Shown here piece by piece: positions 6,662 through 13,653 of a DNA stretch of 14,295 nt (positions are counted from its first letter, which is position 1; each line of letters starts with the position of its first letter). Position numbers and translations under genes: made by a program. Source of the DNA: JBDTSW01 sp039930945 (lineage in GTDB: Bacteria; Actinomycetota; Thermoleophilia; Solirubrobacterales; 70-9); the NCBI GenBank assembly GCA_039930945.1, contig JBDTSW010000057.1, positions 1-14,295 on the forward strand, given 5' to 3'. Under the pieces are notes generated by a model, which searched no databases, was not told the origin of the DNA, and saw nothing but the letters and a program-made list of their open reading frames with translations.

Positions 6662-8143
6662 GTGAGCGAGATGCTCGAGCTCACGGCCGGCGAGGCGCTG
6701 GCCCGGATCGCCTCGGGCGAGCTCGACTCGCAGGAGTACTTCGACGCCTACGCCCACGCGGCCGCGGGCGACGAGCTCGGCGCCTATCTGTGGACCGCGG
6801 AGGCGGGGGGCAAGGGCAGTGGTGGGCAGCCACTCGGCGGCCTGCCGATCGCGGTCAAGGACATCTTCTGCACCGAGGGGATCGAGACCACGGCGGGATC
6901 GCGGATCCTCGAGGGCTACCGCCCCCCCTATACGGCGACGGCGGTGCGGCGCCTGCGCGAGGCCGGGGCACGGCTGCTGGGCAAGACCAACATGGACGAG
7001 TTCGCGATGGGCTCCTCGAACGAGAACTCCGCCTACGGGCCGGTGCGAAACCCGTGGGACGGCGATCGCGTTCCCGGCGGCTCCTCCGGCGGCTCGGCCG
7101 CCGCGGTCGCCGGCCGCCTGGCCCCATGGGCGATCGGCACCGACACCGGTGGCTCGATCCGCCAGCCCGCGGCGCTCTGCGGGATCGTCGGGCTGAAGCC
7201 GACCTACGGGGCGATCTCGCGCTACGGGATGATCGCCTTCGCCTCCTCGCTGGACCAGTGCGGGCCACTGACCCGCGACGTCGCCGACGCCGCCCTGCTG
7301 TTGCGCGAGATGCAGGGCCCCGACCCGTGCGACTCGACCAGCGTCGGAATCGAGGCGGGGGTCGAGCTGCCGTCGCGCGCCGACCTCGAGGGCCTGCGGG
7401 TCGGCGTCGCCCGCGACTTCTCGCACGAGGCCGAGGGGGTCGAGCCCGGCGTCGCCGAGGTCTTCGAGCGCAACCTCGCCCTGATCCGCGAGCTCGGCGC
7501 CGAGGTCGGGGAGTGCGAGCTGCCGCACGCCGGCCACGGCATCTCCGCCTACTACGTGCTCGCCCCCGCGGAAGCGTCGGCCAACCTCGCCCGCTACGAC
7601 GGTGTCCGCTACGGGTTGCGGGTCGACGGCGCCGAGGACCTGGTCTCGATGTACGAGCGGACCCGCTCGGCCGGCTTCGGCGCCGAGGTCAAGCGCCGGA
7701 TCATGCTCGGCACCTACGTGCTGTCCTCCGGCTACTACGACGCCTACTACGGGCGCGCCCAGCGCGTCCGCACCAAGATCGCGGAGGACTTCGCCGCTGT
7801 CTTCGAGCGCTTCGACCTGATCGTCACCCCGACCTCGCCCTCGGTCGCGTTCAAGCTCGGGGAGCGCACCAAGGACCCGCTGTCGATGTACCTCTCCGAC
7901 TACTTCACGGTGCCGATGTCGCTCGCCGGGATTCCCGCGATCTCGATCCCGGGCGGCCTGGCCGAGCCCGCCGGGGGCGGCCCCGAGTTGCCCGTCGGCC
8001 TGCAGCTGACCGCGCCGGCCTTCGCCGAGACGCGGCTGCTCGATGCCGCTCACGCCCTCGAGGCAGCGATCGATTTCACCAACATGCCGCCCACCTCCTC
8101 CGCTTCGCGTCCGGGGGCGGGCGGGTCGGCGGCAGGCTCGTGA
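6662..8143 (+). CDS. gatA: Asp/Glu-tRNA amidotransferase subunit A (glutamine-hydrolysing amidase)
   Basis: Releases ammonia from glutamine and channels it to GatB for transamidation of mischarged tRNA. The 493-residue product is an amidase-signature enzyme of standard GatA length with the full Ser-cisSer-Lys triad: Lys66 in GLPIAVKDIF, Ser141 in PGGSSGGSAAA and nucleophile Ser165 in DTGGSIRQPA, spaced as in characterised GatA proteins. The conserved GKTNMDEFAMGSSNENSAYG block lies at 108-126. I used GTG at 6662, with AGGTGG (6653-6658) close upstream; an ATG three codons in (6671) is an equally possible start. The stop overlaps the gatB ATG by one base (TGATG), implying coupled, stoichiometric translation. 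Residues about 474-493 are a low-complexity Ser/Gly/Ala tail. Confidence 0.97.
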   Translation: MSEMLELTAGEALARIASGELDSQEYFDAYAHAAAGDELGAYLWTAEAGGKGSGGQPLGGLPIAVKDIFCTEGIETTAGSRILEGYRPPYTATAVRRLREAGARLLGKTNMDEFAMGSSNENSAYGPVRNPWDGDRVPGGSSGGSAAAVAGRLAPWAIGTDTGGSIRQPAALCGIVGLKPTYGAISRYGMIAFASSLDQCGPLTRDVADAALLLREMQGPDPCDSTSVGIEAGVELPSRADLEGLRVGVARDFSHEAEGVEPGVAEVFERNLALIRELGAEVGECELPHAGHGISAYYVLAPAEASANLARYDGVRYGLRVDGAEDLVSMYERTRSAGFGAEVKRRIMLGTYVLSSGYYDAYYGRAQRVRTKIAEDFAAVFERFDLIVTPTSPSVAFKLGERTKDPLSMYLSDYFTVPMSLAGIPAISIPGGLAEPAGGGPELPVGLQLTAPAFAETRLLDAAHALEAAIDFTNMPPTSSASRPGAGGSAAGS

Positions 8144-9591
8144 TGGCTGCGTCTGACTGGGAGCCGGTGATCGGCCTCGAGATCCACGTGCAGCTGCGCA
8201 CGCGGACGAAGATGTTCTGCGGCTGCGAGCTCTCCTTCGGCGATGAGCCCAACGTCCACACCTGCCCGGTATGCCTGGCGCACCCGGGGGTACTGCCGAC
8301 GATCAACGGGCAGGCGGTCAGCTACGGCCTCGAGATTGCGCTGGCCCTCGACTGTGAGGTGGCGCCTCGGTCGATCTTCCACCGCAAGAACTACTTCTAT
8401 CCCGACAGCCCGAAGGCCTACCAGATCAGCCAGTACGACACTCCGCTTGCCTCGGGGGGCAGCCTCGGCGACATCCGCATCCACCGCGTCCACCTGGAGG
8501 AGGACGCGGCGAAGCTGATCCACGTCGGCGAGTCCGGCCGGATCCACGGCTCGGGCGCCTCGCTGGTCGACTTCAACCGCGGCGGCACCCCGCTGGTCGA
8601 GATCGTCACCGAGCCCGACCTGCGCGAGCCCGCGCAGGCGCGCGAGTGGCTGCAACTGTTGCGGGCGACGATCAAGCAGATCGGGGCCTCGGACGTGAAC
8701 ATGGAGGAGGGGAGCCTGCGCTGCGACGCCAACATCTCCCTGCGCCCGGCCGGCTCGAGCGTGCTCGGCACGAAGACCGAGCTGAAGAACATGAACTCGT
8801 TTCGCTTCATCGAGCGCGGGGTCGCCGCCGAGCTCGAGCGCCAGCGCGCTCTGCTCGACTCCGGTGGCGAGGTCAGCCAGGAGACGCTGCACTTCGACCC
8901 GCGAAGCGGCGAGCTGACCTCGTTGCGGTCGAAGGAGTACGCACACGACTATCGCTACTTCCCCGAGCCCGACCTGGTGCCGCTGGCCCCGACCGAGGAG
9001 ATGCTGAGCGCGGCGCGTGAGGCGCTGCCCGAGCTCCCCGCCGAGCGCCGCCGCCGTTACCTGGCCGAGCTCGGGCTGTCGCCGAAGCCGGCAAACCAGC
9101 TCGCGTTCTCGCCAGAGCTGGCGGAGTTCTACGAGCAGGCGGTCGACGCCGCCACCAGCGCCGACCCCGGCGCTGTCGCGAACTGGGTGATCGGCGATCT
9201 CACAGCGGCCCTGCGTGAGGCCGGCGTCGATGCCGCCGATCCCGCCGCCTCGAAGGTCTCACCCGCCGCGATCGCGGGCTTGGCCGACCTGGCGGCGGAG
9301 CGCAAGATCTCCAGCACCGCGGCCCGGCAGGTGCTGGCCGCCCTCGTCGCCGAGGGCGGCGATCCCGCCGAGGTCGCCGGGCGCGAAGGCCTGGGCCAGA
9401 TGGAGGATCCGGATGAGCTCGAGTCTGTCGTCGAACGCGCGCTCGAGGCCGAGCCCGAGGCCGCTGCCAAGGTCCGGGAGGGGAACATGAGGGCGGTCGG
9501 GCCGCTGGTCGGGTTCGTCATGCGCGAGACCAACGGCCGCGCCGACGGCGGCGAGGTGACGCGGATCATCCGCGGGAAGCTGGGCCTTTGA
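8143..9591 (+). CDS. gatB: Asp/Glu-tRNA amidotransferase subunit B
   Basis: Binds the mischarged Glu-tRNA(Gln) or Asp-tRNA(Asn), activates the acyl group with ATP and amidates it with ammonia from GatA. It is 482 residues, the normal length. The opening VIGLEIHVQLRTRTKMFCGC, then TCPVCLAHPG, KNYFYPDSPKAYQISQYD and DFNRGGTPLVEIVTEPD are classic GatB cradle-domain signatures; Cys26, Cys28, Cys41 and Cys44 are placed like the metal-binding cysteines of other GatB proteins. EYAHDYRYFPEPDL follows, and the C-terminal third is the helical YqeY-like tRNA-binding domain. ATG at 8143 overlaps the gatA stop, and the gatB stop overlaps the next ATG at 9591, both as TGATG. GatCAB presence suggests that GlnRS and/or AsnRS is missing from this genome. 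Confidence 0.97.
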   Translation: MAASDWEPVIGLEIHVQLRTRTKMFCGCELSFGDEPNVHTCPVCLAHPGVLPTINGQAVSYGLEIALALDCEVAPRSIFHRKNYFYPDSPKAYQISQYDTPLASGGSLGDIRIHRVHLEEDAAKLIHVGESGRIHGSGASLVDFNRGGTPLVEIVTEPDLREPAQAREWLQLLRATIKQIGASDVNMEEGSLRCDANISLRPAGSSVLGTKTELKNMNSFRFIERGVAAELERQRALLDSGGEVSQETLHFDPRSGELTSLRSKEYAHDYRYFPEPDLVPLAPTEEMLSAAREALPELPAERRRRYLAELGLSPKPANQLAFSPELAEFYEQAVDAATSADPGAVANWVIGDLTAALREAGVDAADPAASKVSPAAIAGLADLAAERKISSTAARQVLAALVAEGGDPAEVAGREGLGQMEDPDELESVVERALEAEPEAAAKVREGNMRAVGPLVGFVMRETNGRADGGEVTRIIRGKLGL

Positions 9592-10913
9592 TGGCCTGGG
9601 ACGTCGTCATCGCCGGCGGTGGTTTCGGGGGCGCGAGCGCGGCCCGCGAGCTGGAGCGGCTGCTGCCGAAGCAATCGGCGCGCCTGGTCTTGGTCAACGA
9701 CGTCAACTTCCTGCTCTACACGCCCTTCCTCCCGGAGGCGGCCGCGGGGATGCTGGAGCCCCGCCACGTGGTCACGCCGCTGCGCGATCTGCTGCGGCGC
9801 ACGAACCTCAGGCTGGGGGCGATCGCCGGCCACGACCCGGGGGCCCGGACGGTCCAGCTTCACACCCACGAGGGCCAGGTCGACGAGCTGCGCTACGACC
9901 AGCTGCTGCTGGCGGTGGGCTCGGTCTCGCGCCTGCTGCCGGTGCCCGGCCTCAACCAGCACGCGATCGGGTTCAAGAGCCTCGCCGACGCGATCTGGCT
10001 GCGAAACCACGTCGTCGACACCCTCGAGCAGGCGAACGCGACCGAGGATCTGAGCCGTCGCGACGAGCTTTTGACCTACGTCTTCGTCGGCGGCGGCTAC
10101 GCCGGGCTCGAGGCGCTGGCCGAGCTTCAGGACTTCGCCGCCGACGCCATGGACTCCTATCCCCGGGCCCGCCTGCACGGGATGCGCTGGATCCTGGTAG
10201 AGGCGACCGACAGGGTGCTTCCGGAGATCGACCTGGAGCTGGCCAACTACGCGCTGCGTGAGCTGCGCGGGCGCGGCATCGACATCAGGCTGGGGACCCG
10301 CCTGGACGCGGTCACCGCCGACAGCGCGACGCTGTCGACCGGCGAGACGATCCCGACGAGGACCGTCGTCTGGACCACCGGCGTGGCTCCCCATCCGAGC
10401 CTGAAGAGCCTCGCGGTCCCCCTCGACGAGGGCGGCCGCGTGCCGGTGGACAGCCACCTGCGCGTCCCGGGGATGGACTCGGTCTGGGCGATCGGAGATT
10501 GCGCCGCGGTCCCGGATCCCGCCAGGCCCGAGGGCCGGCCATGCCCACCGACGGCTCAGCACGCGGTCCGGCAGGGGCCCGTGGCCGCGCGCAACATCGC
10601 CGCCGAGCTGGGTATCGGCAGCGCTCGCCCGTTCACCTACGAGGCCAAGGCGGCGTTCGTCAACCTCGGCCGCTACAAGGCGGTCGGCCGGCTCGGGCGA
10701 CGCAAGTTCAGCGGCTTTCCGGCCTGGTGGCTGGCGCGGACCTACCACATGAGCCAGATCCCGAGCACGGTCCGCAAGGTTCGAGCGGTCGTCGACTGGA
10801 CCGTGGGCCTGCCCTTCCGCCGCGACATCTCCGAGGTGGGCTCGATCGGTCACCCGCGCCCGCTGCGCGACCAGGCCGACGAGCGCGGCGGCTCGCACCG
10901 GCCGGTGCCCTAG
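9591..10913 (+). CDS. ndh: Type II NADH:quinone oxidoreductase-like FAD protein (NDH-2 family)
   Basis: A single-subunit, non-proton-pumping NADH dehydrogenase that would pass electrons to membrane quinone. The 440-residue product has two Rossmann domains: FAD motif GGGFGG (9-14), then LLYTPFLPEAAAG (41-53); NADH motif VGGGYAGLE (166-174); ATG-like WTTGVAPHP (261-269); FAD motif WAIGDCAAVP (299-308); and PPTAQHAVRQG (319-329), which matches the quinone-site AQ...Q region of NDH-2. The C-terminal 100 residues contain aromatic, basic segments suited to membrane association, as in other NDH-2 proteins. ATG at 9591 lies within the gatB stop (TGATG). The position as fourth gene of the gat operon is unexpected. 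A ferredoxin- or sulfide-type reductase is the main alternative, but sulfide:quinone reductase redox cysteines are not apparent. Confidence 0.88.
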   Translation: MAWDVVIAGGGFGGASAARELERLLPKQSARLVLVNDVNFLLYTPFLPEAAAGMLEPRHVVTPLRDLLRRTNLRLGAIAGHDPGARTVQLHTHEGQVDELRYDQLLLAVGSVSRLLPVPGLNQHAIGFKSLADAIWLRNHVVDTLEQANATEDLSRRDELLTYVFVGGGYAGLEALAELQDFAADAMDSYPRARLHGMRWILVEATDRVLPEIDLELANYALRELRGRGIDIRLGTRLDAVTADSATLSTGETIPTRTVVWTTGVAPHPSLKSLAVPLDEGGRVPVDSHLRVPGMDSVWAIGDCAAVPDPARPEGRPCPPTAQHAVRQGPVAARNIAAELGIGSARPFTYEAKAAFVNLGRYKAVGRLGRRKFSGFPAWWLARTYHMSQIPSTVRKVRAVVDWTVGLPFRRDISEVGSIGHPRPLRDQADERGGSHRPVP

Positions 10914-10927
10914 TGCGGGTCCGCTAG

Positions 10928-11206
10928 ATGCAGTACCTGTTGATCGCCGTCTGCTTCGGGCTCGCCACGGGAATCATCGGCCGCGCCAAGGGCAGCTCGT
11001 TTGCGATCTGGTTCGCCGTCGGGGCGGTCTTGCCGCTGCTCGGGCTGATCGCGGTGATCCTCTCCCGCTCCGAGAAGGATGAGCCCGAGCGTCGCTGCCC
11101 ACGCTGCGGCGCCGTGCACAAGCTCTACGTGCAGGTCTGCAACGCCTGCGGGGAGGAGCTCTACCTGCCCGACCCCTCCCAGGTCCGCCACCCCGGCGTC
11201 CGCTAG
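10928..11206 (+). CDS. Small membrane protein with C-terminal zinc ribbon
   Basis: A 92-residue protein with two hydrophobic segments (about 2-18 and 25-45) followed by a cytosolic-type zinc ribbon: Cys57-x2-Cys60 and Cys71-x2-Cys74 in CPRCG and CNACG knuckles. Such short membrane-plus-ribbon proteins are common in actinobacteria and uncharacterised; a role in membrane-localised regulation or scaffolding is only a guess. The gene starts 14 bases after the ndh stop, with no clear RBS, and is probably read through from the gat/ndh transcript. Its stop TAG (11204-11206) overlaps the stop of the convergent glycosyltransferase gene within a palindromic CTAG. Confidence 0.8.
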   Translation: MQYLLIAVCFGLATGIIGRAKGSSFAIWFAVGAVLPLLGLIAVILSRSEKDEPERRCPRCGAVHKLYVQVCNACGEELYLPDPSQVRHPGVR

Positions 11207-12273
11207 CGCAGCCAGGTGCGGACGATCGCGTTCGCGAAGCCCATGCCGTAGCGGGCGACCGCGGGCTTCTTCGAGCTGCCGTGGAGGCGGCTGACGACGG
11301 TCACCGGGACCTCCTTGGCCGGGATCCCGCGCTTGATCGCCTCGATCATGAACTCGGAGGTGTGGAACTGCTCCTGGCGCAGGACCAGGGTGGGGAGGAC
11401 GTCGGCGCGAACCGCCCGGTAGCCGTTCGAGCAGTCGCTGACCTTGGTCCGGGTGACGAAGGAGACGACGCGGTTGAAGAAGACGATCCCGAACTCGCGG
11501 GCGCGGTGGTTGGCCTCGGCGTCGCCCAGCACCCGCGAGCCGTGCGCCATCGCGACCTCGCCGGAGAGCACCGGCTCGACCAGGCGCGCCATCTCCGAGG
11601 GCAGATGCTGGCCGTCGGCGTCGAGGGTGACCACGATCGTGGCGCCGGAGTCGGCCAGCAGCCGATAGCCGGTGCGCAGCGCGGCGCCGCCGCCGCGGTT
11701 GATCACGTGCCGGGCGACCACCGCGCCGCCGGCGCGGGCGACGTCGCCGGTGCCGTCGCGCGAGCCGTCGTCGACGACGAGCACCGACGTCTGTGCGCCG
11801 CATACCTCGGCCGGGATCTTCGGCAGCACGTGGCCGATGTTGTCGGCCTCGTTGTAGGCGGGGATCAGGACCGCGATCCGGCCCTGGAAGCGCGCGGGGT
11901 TGCCGGCGGCCTTGAACTCCTCCCAGGCCAGCCCCTCGAGCACGGCCGACAGCTCGCGGGTGATGCGCGAGCCCTGCGAGAGCGCCCTCACCACCAACAG
12001 GAAGAGAATCAGGATCGCGAAGATGGCGACGCCGACGATGCGGGTGCCGTTGGAGCGCTCGAAGGAGAACGCCGAGAGGATCGCGTCCGGGGTCTCGGTG
12101 CCGGCGACCACGAGCAGGCCGGCCGAGATCAGCAGCAGGATGAGCACGTCGGCGTTTCGCAGCGAGCGGCGGCGGACGATCGCGAAGCCGCCGATCGCGA
12201 CCGCCAGCACCAGGCCCGCCGCGCGAATCGCGGTCAGCTCGGGGGGGAAGAGGTCGGCAAAGGGGAGGGGCAT
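11203..12273 (-). CDS. Family 2 glycosyltransferase with N-terminal DUF2304 membrane domain
   Basis: A 356-residue fusion. Residues 1-110 hold three hydrophobic segments (about 16-33, 43-58 and 78-96) and look like DUF2304, which in many actinobacteria is a separate small gene beside a glycosyltransferase. Residues 130-356 are a GT2 domain of the dolichyl/undecaprenyl-phosphate mannosyltransferase type: VLIPAYNEADNIG (135-147), VVDDGSRDGT (166-175), NRGGGAALRTGY (192-203), the metal-binding DADGQH (218-223) and the acceptor-side SDCSNGYRAVR (279-289). It probably transfers a sugar from a nucleotide donor to a polyprenyl phosphate or membrane-bound acceptor. The start is ATG at 12273; the frame stays open far upstream, but that part is antisense to sqdB. 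A TATCCT hexamer (12292-12287) lies 13 bases before the start. It is divergent from the sulfosugar synthase gene, with which it may share a glycan pathway. Confidence 0.9.
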   Translation of the reverse strand: MPLPFADLFPPELTAIRAAGLVLAVAIGGFAIVRRRSLRNADVLILLLISAGLLVVAGTETPDAILSAFSFERSNGTRIVGVAIFAILILFLLVVRALSQGSRITRELSAVLEGLAWEEFKAAGNPARFQGRIAVLIPAYNEADNIGHVLPKIPAEVCGAQTSVLVVDDGSRDGTGDVARAGGAVVARHVINRGGGAALRTGYRLLADSGATIVVTLDADGQHLPSEMARLVEPVLSGEVAMAHGSRVLGDAEANHRAREFGIVFFNRVVSFVTRTKVSDCSNGYRAVRADVLPTLVLRQEQFHTSEFMIEAIKRGIPAKEVPVTVVSRLHGSSKKPAVARYGMGFANAIVRTWLR

Positions 12274-12292
12274 CGGCAGGCAGGGCAGGATA
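12274..12292 (-). promoter_or_regulatory. -10-like element for the glycosyltransferase gene
   Basis: On the minus strand TATCCT (12292-12287) fits TANNNT and lies 13 bases before the ATG at 12273, predicting a 5' leader of only about five or six bases. No RBS and no clear -35 were found. Confidence 0.4.
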
Positions 12293-12342
12293 GAACCAGC
12301 GCGACGATCGCTTGACGAGGCCGGTTGCACGGCGCCCTCCGC

Positions 12343-12360
12343 TACCCTCTCGCGACTCCT
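12343..12360 (+). promoter_or_regulatory. -10-like element for sqdB
   Basis: TACCCT (12343-12348) fits TANNNT, 12 bases before the ATG at 12361, predicting a very short leader. It sits in the 87-bp gap with the divergent glycosyltransferase gene. A TTGACG at 12312-12317 resembles a -35 but is 25 bases away, too far to pair with this hexamer. Confidence 0.4.
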
Positions 12361-13545
12361 ATGCGAATCCTGATCCTGGGTGGCGACGGGTATCTGGGAT
12401 GGCCGACCGCGATGCGCTTCTCGGCGCGCGGGCACGACGTCTCGGTCGTCGACAACTTCTCCCGTCGCCGCTGGCTGAAAGAGAACTCCGCGGACTCGCT
12501 CACGCCGATCCGCACGCTCGACGAGCGCGTCGACGCCTGGGAGGACGTCTCGGGCAGGCAGATCAGGACCTTCGTCGGCTCGATCGAGGACGCCGAGTTC
12601 CTCGACGGAGTGGTCGCCGAGGCCCTGCCCGAGGCCGTGGTCCACTACGGCGAGCAGCCCTCGGCGCCCTACTCGATGAAGTCGCGCGAGGCCGCGGTCG
12701 AGACCCAGTACACGAACGTAATCGGCACGCTCAACCTGCTGTTCGCGATGCGCGACCAGGTCCCCGATTGCCACCTGGTGAAGCTGGGAACGATGGGCGA
12801 GTACGGAACTCCGAACATCGACATCGAGGAAGGGTTCATCGAGATCGAGCACAAGGGCCGCAAGGACACGCTGCCGTTCCCGAAGCTGCCGGGCTCGCTC
12901 TACCACCTGTCCAAGGTGCACGACTCCAACAACATCCACTTCGCCTGCCGGATCTGGGGGCTGCGGGCCACCGACCTCAACCAGGGCGTCGTCTACGGCA
13001 TCGAGACGGAGGAGTCCGCGCAGGACGAGCGCCTGGTCACCCGCTTCGACTACGACGAGTACTTCGGGACGGTGCTCAACCGCTTCTGCGTCCAGGCGGT
13101 GATCGGACACCCGCTGACCGTCTACGGCGAGGGTGGGCAAACGCGCGGATTCCTCAACATCCGCGACACGTTGCAGTGCGTCGAGCTGGCGGCCGCCAAC
13201 CCCGCGCAGCTGGGGGAGTACCGCGTCTTCAACCAGTTCACCGAGCAGTTCTCGGTGACCGAACTCGCCGAGCTCGTGCGAGAGAGCGCCGAGCACCTCG
13301 GCCTCGAGATCGAGGTCCGCAGCGTCCCGAACCCGCGAGTCGAGGCCGAGCACCACTACTACAACGCCACCCACACGAAGCTCCTCGACCTCGGCCTCGA
13401 GCCGCATCATCTCGGTGAGGAGCTGGTGCAGTCGATGCTGCGGATCATCGAGCGCTATCGCGATCGGGTGATCGAGCGCTCGATCCCGCCCCACACCACC
13501 TGGAGGTCCGGCGAGCTCCAGGGTGAGCTAGCCGAGCCCGGGTAG
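12361..13545 (+). CDS. sqdB: UDP-sulfoquinovose synthase homologue (SQD1/SqdB, extended SDR)
   Basis: In plants and cyanobacteria this enzyme makes UDP-sulfoquinovose from UDP-glucose and sulfite, the head-group donor for the sulfolipid SQDG. The 394-residue product matches remembered plant SQD1 through most of its length. It shows the NAD motif LGGDGYLGWPT (6-16), the acidic VVDN (29-32), HLVKLGTMGEYGTPNIDIEE (138-157) with catalytic Thr144, YHLSK (181-185) with Tyr181, His182 and Lys185, then RATDLNQGVVYG, NRFCVQAVIGHPLTVYG, GGQTRGFLNIRD, FNQFTEQFSV and VPNPRVEAEHHYYNATHTKL. One difference is EQPSAPYSM (98-106), where the plant enzyme, as I recall, has Arg instead of Pro100. ATG at 12361 directly precedes the Rossmann strand; an upstream in-frame TTG (12325) falls in the promoter. 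Specificity for sulfite is inferred from family identity. Confidence 0.9.
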   Translation: MRILILGGDGYLGWPTAMRFSARGHDVSVVDNFSRRRWLKENSADSLTPIRTLDERVDAWEDVSGRQIRTFVGSIEDAEFLDGVVAEALPEAVVHYGEQPSAPYSMKSREAAVETQYTNVIGTLNLLFAMRDQVPDCHLVKLGTMGEYGTPNIDIEEGFIEIEHKGRKDTLPFPKLPGSLYHLSKVHDSNNIHFACRIWGLRATDLNQGVVYGIETEESAQDERLVTRFDYDEYFGTVLNRFCVQAVIGHPLTVYGEGGQTRGFLNIRDTLQCVELAAANPAQLGEYRVFNQFTEQFSVTELAELVRESAEHLGLEIEVRSVPNPRVEAEHHYYNATHTKLLDLGLEPHHLGEELVQSMLRIIERYRDRVIERSIPPHTTWRSGELQGELAEPG

Positions 13546-13546
13546 C

Positions 13547-13564
13547 CCCCGAGCGTGAGCGGGG
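13547..13564 (+). terminator. Hairpin directly after sqdB
   Basis: CCCCG (13547-13551) pairs with CGGGG (13560-13564) around an 8-base loop, starting one base after the sqdB stop. The stem is short and no T-run follows. It may act together with the next hairpin as a tandem terminator. Confidence 0.4.
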
Positions 13565-13585
13565 CCGCCCTACGACGCACCTTGC

Positions 13586-13602
13586 GGCGGGCTTCGCCCG
13601 CC
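13586..13602 (+). terminator. GC-rich hairpin between sqdB and ilvB
   Basis: A perfect 7-bp stem, GGCGGGC (13586-13592) and GCCCGCC (13596-13602), with loop TTC. It lies between the sqdB stop and the ilvB promoter and lacks a U-tract. This is the most likely end of the sqdB transcript. Confidence 0.5.
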
Positions 13603-13614
13603 TGACATGCCGCT

Positions 13615-13653
13615 GCCGAGACACTCTGTGTCTCGGCTCTACAATCTCTGCCC
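13615..13653 (+). promoter_or_regulatory. ilvB promoter with overlapping perfect inverted repeat
   Basis: TACAAT (13640-13645), one mismatch from the -10 consensus, is followed by eight bases and the ATG of ilvB at 13654, so the mRNA is predicted to be leaderless. A perfect 10-bp inverted repeat, GCCGAGACAC (13615-13624) and GTGTCTCGGC (13628-13637) with a TCT spacer, covers the -35 and spacer region and ends two bases before the -10. It could be an operator for a dimeric regulator, or a further terminator for the upstream gene. It is not expected to be within the ilvB mRNA. Confidence 0.55.

Noticed and set aside
5714..8053. Long minus-strand open frame (about 780 codons) opposite gatC and gatA
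   Set aside because: It lies antisense to clearly recognisable GatA and GatC and has biased, domain-free composition.
9129..10898. Minus-strand open frame (about 590 codons) opposite gatB and ndh
   Set aside because: Antisense to two well-conserved enzymes; no recognisable motif in the product.
12312..12317. TTGACG as a -35 box for sqdB
   Set aside because: It is 25 bases from the only plausible -10 hexamer (TACCCT at 12343), well outside the usual 16-19 base spacing.
12274..13494. N-terminal extension of the glycosyltransferase frame by about 400 codons
   Set aside because: The extension is antisense to sqdB and shows no domain. The membrane-anchored DUF2304-like region begins properly at the ATG at 12273.
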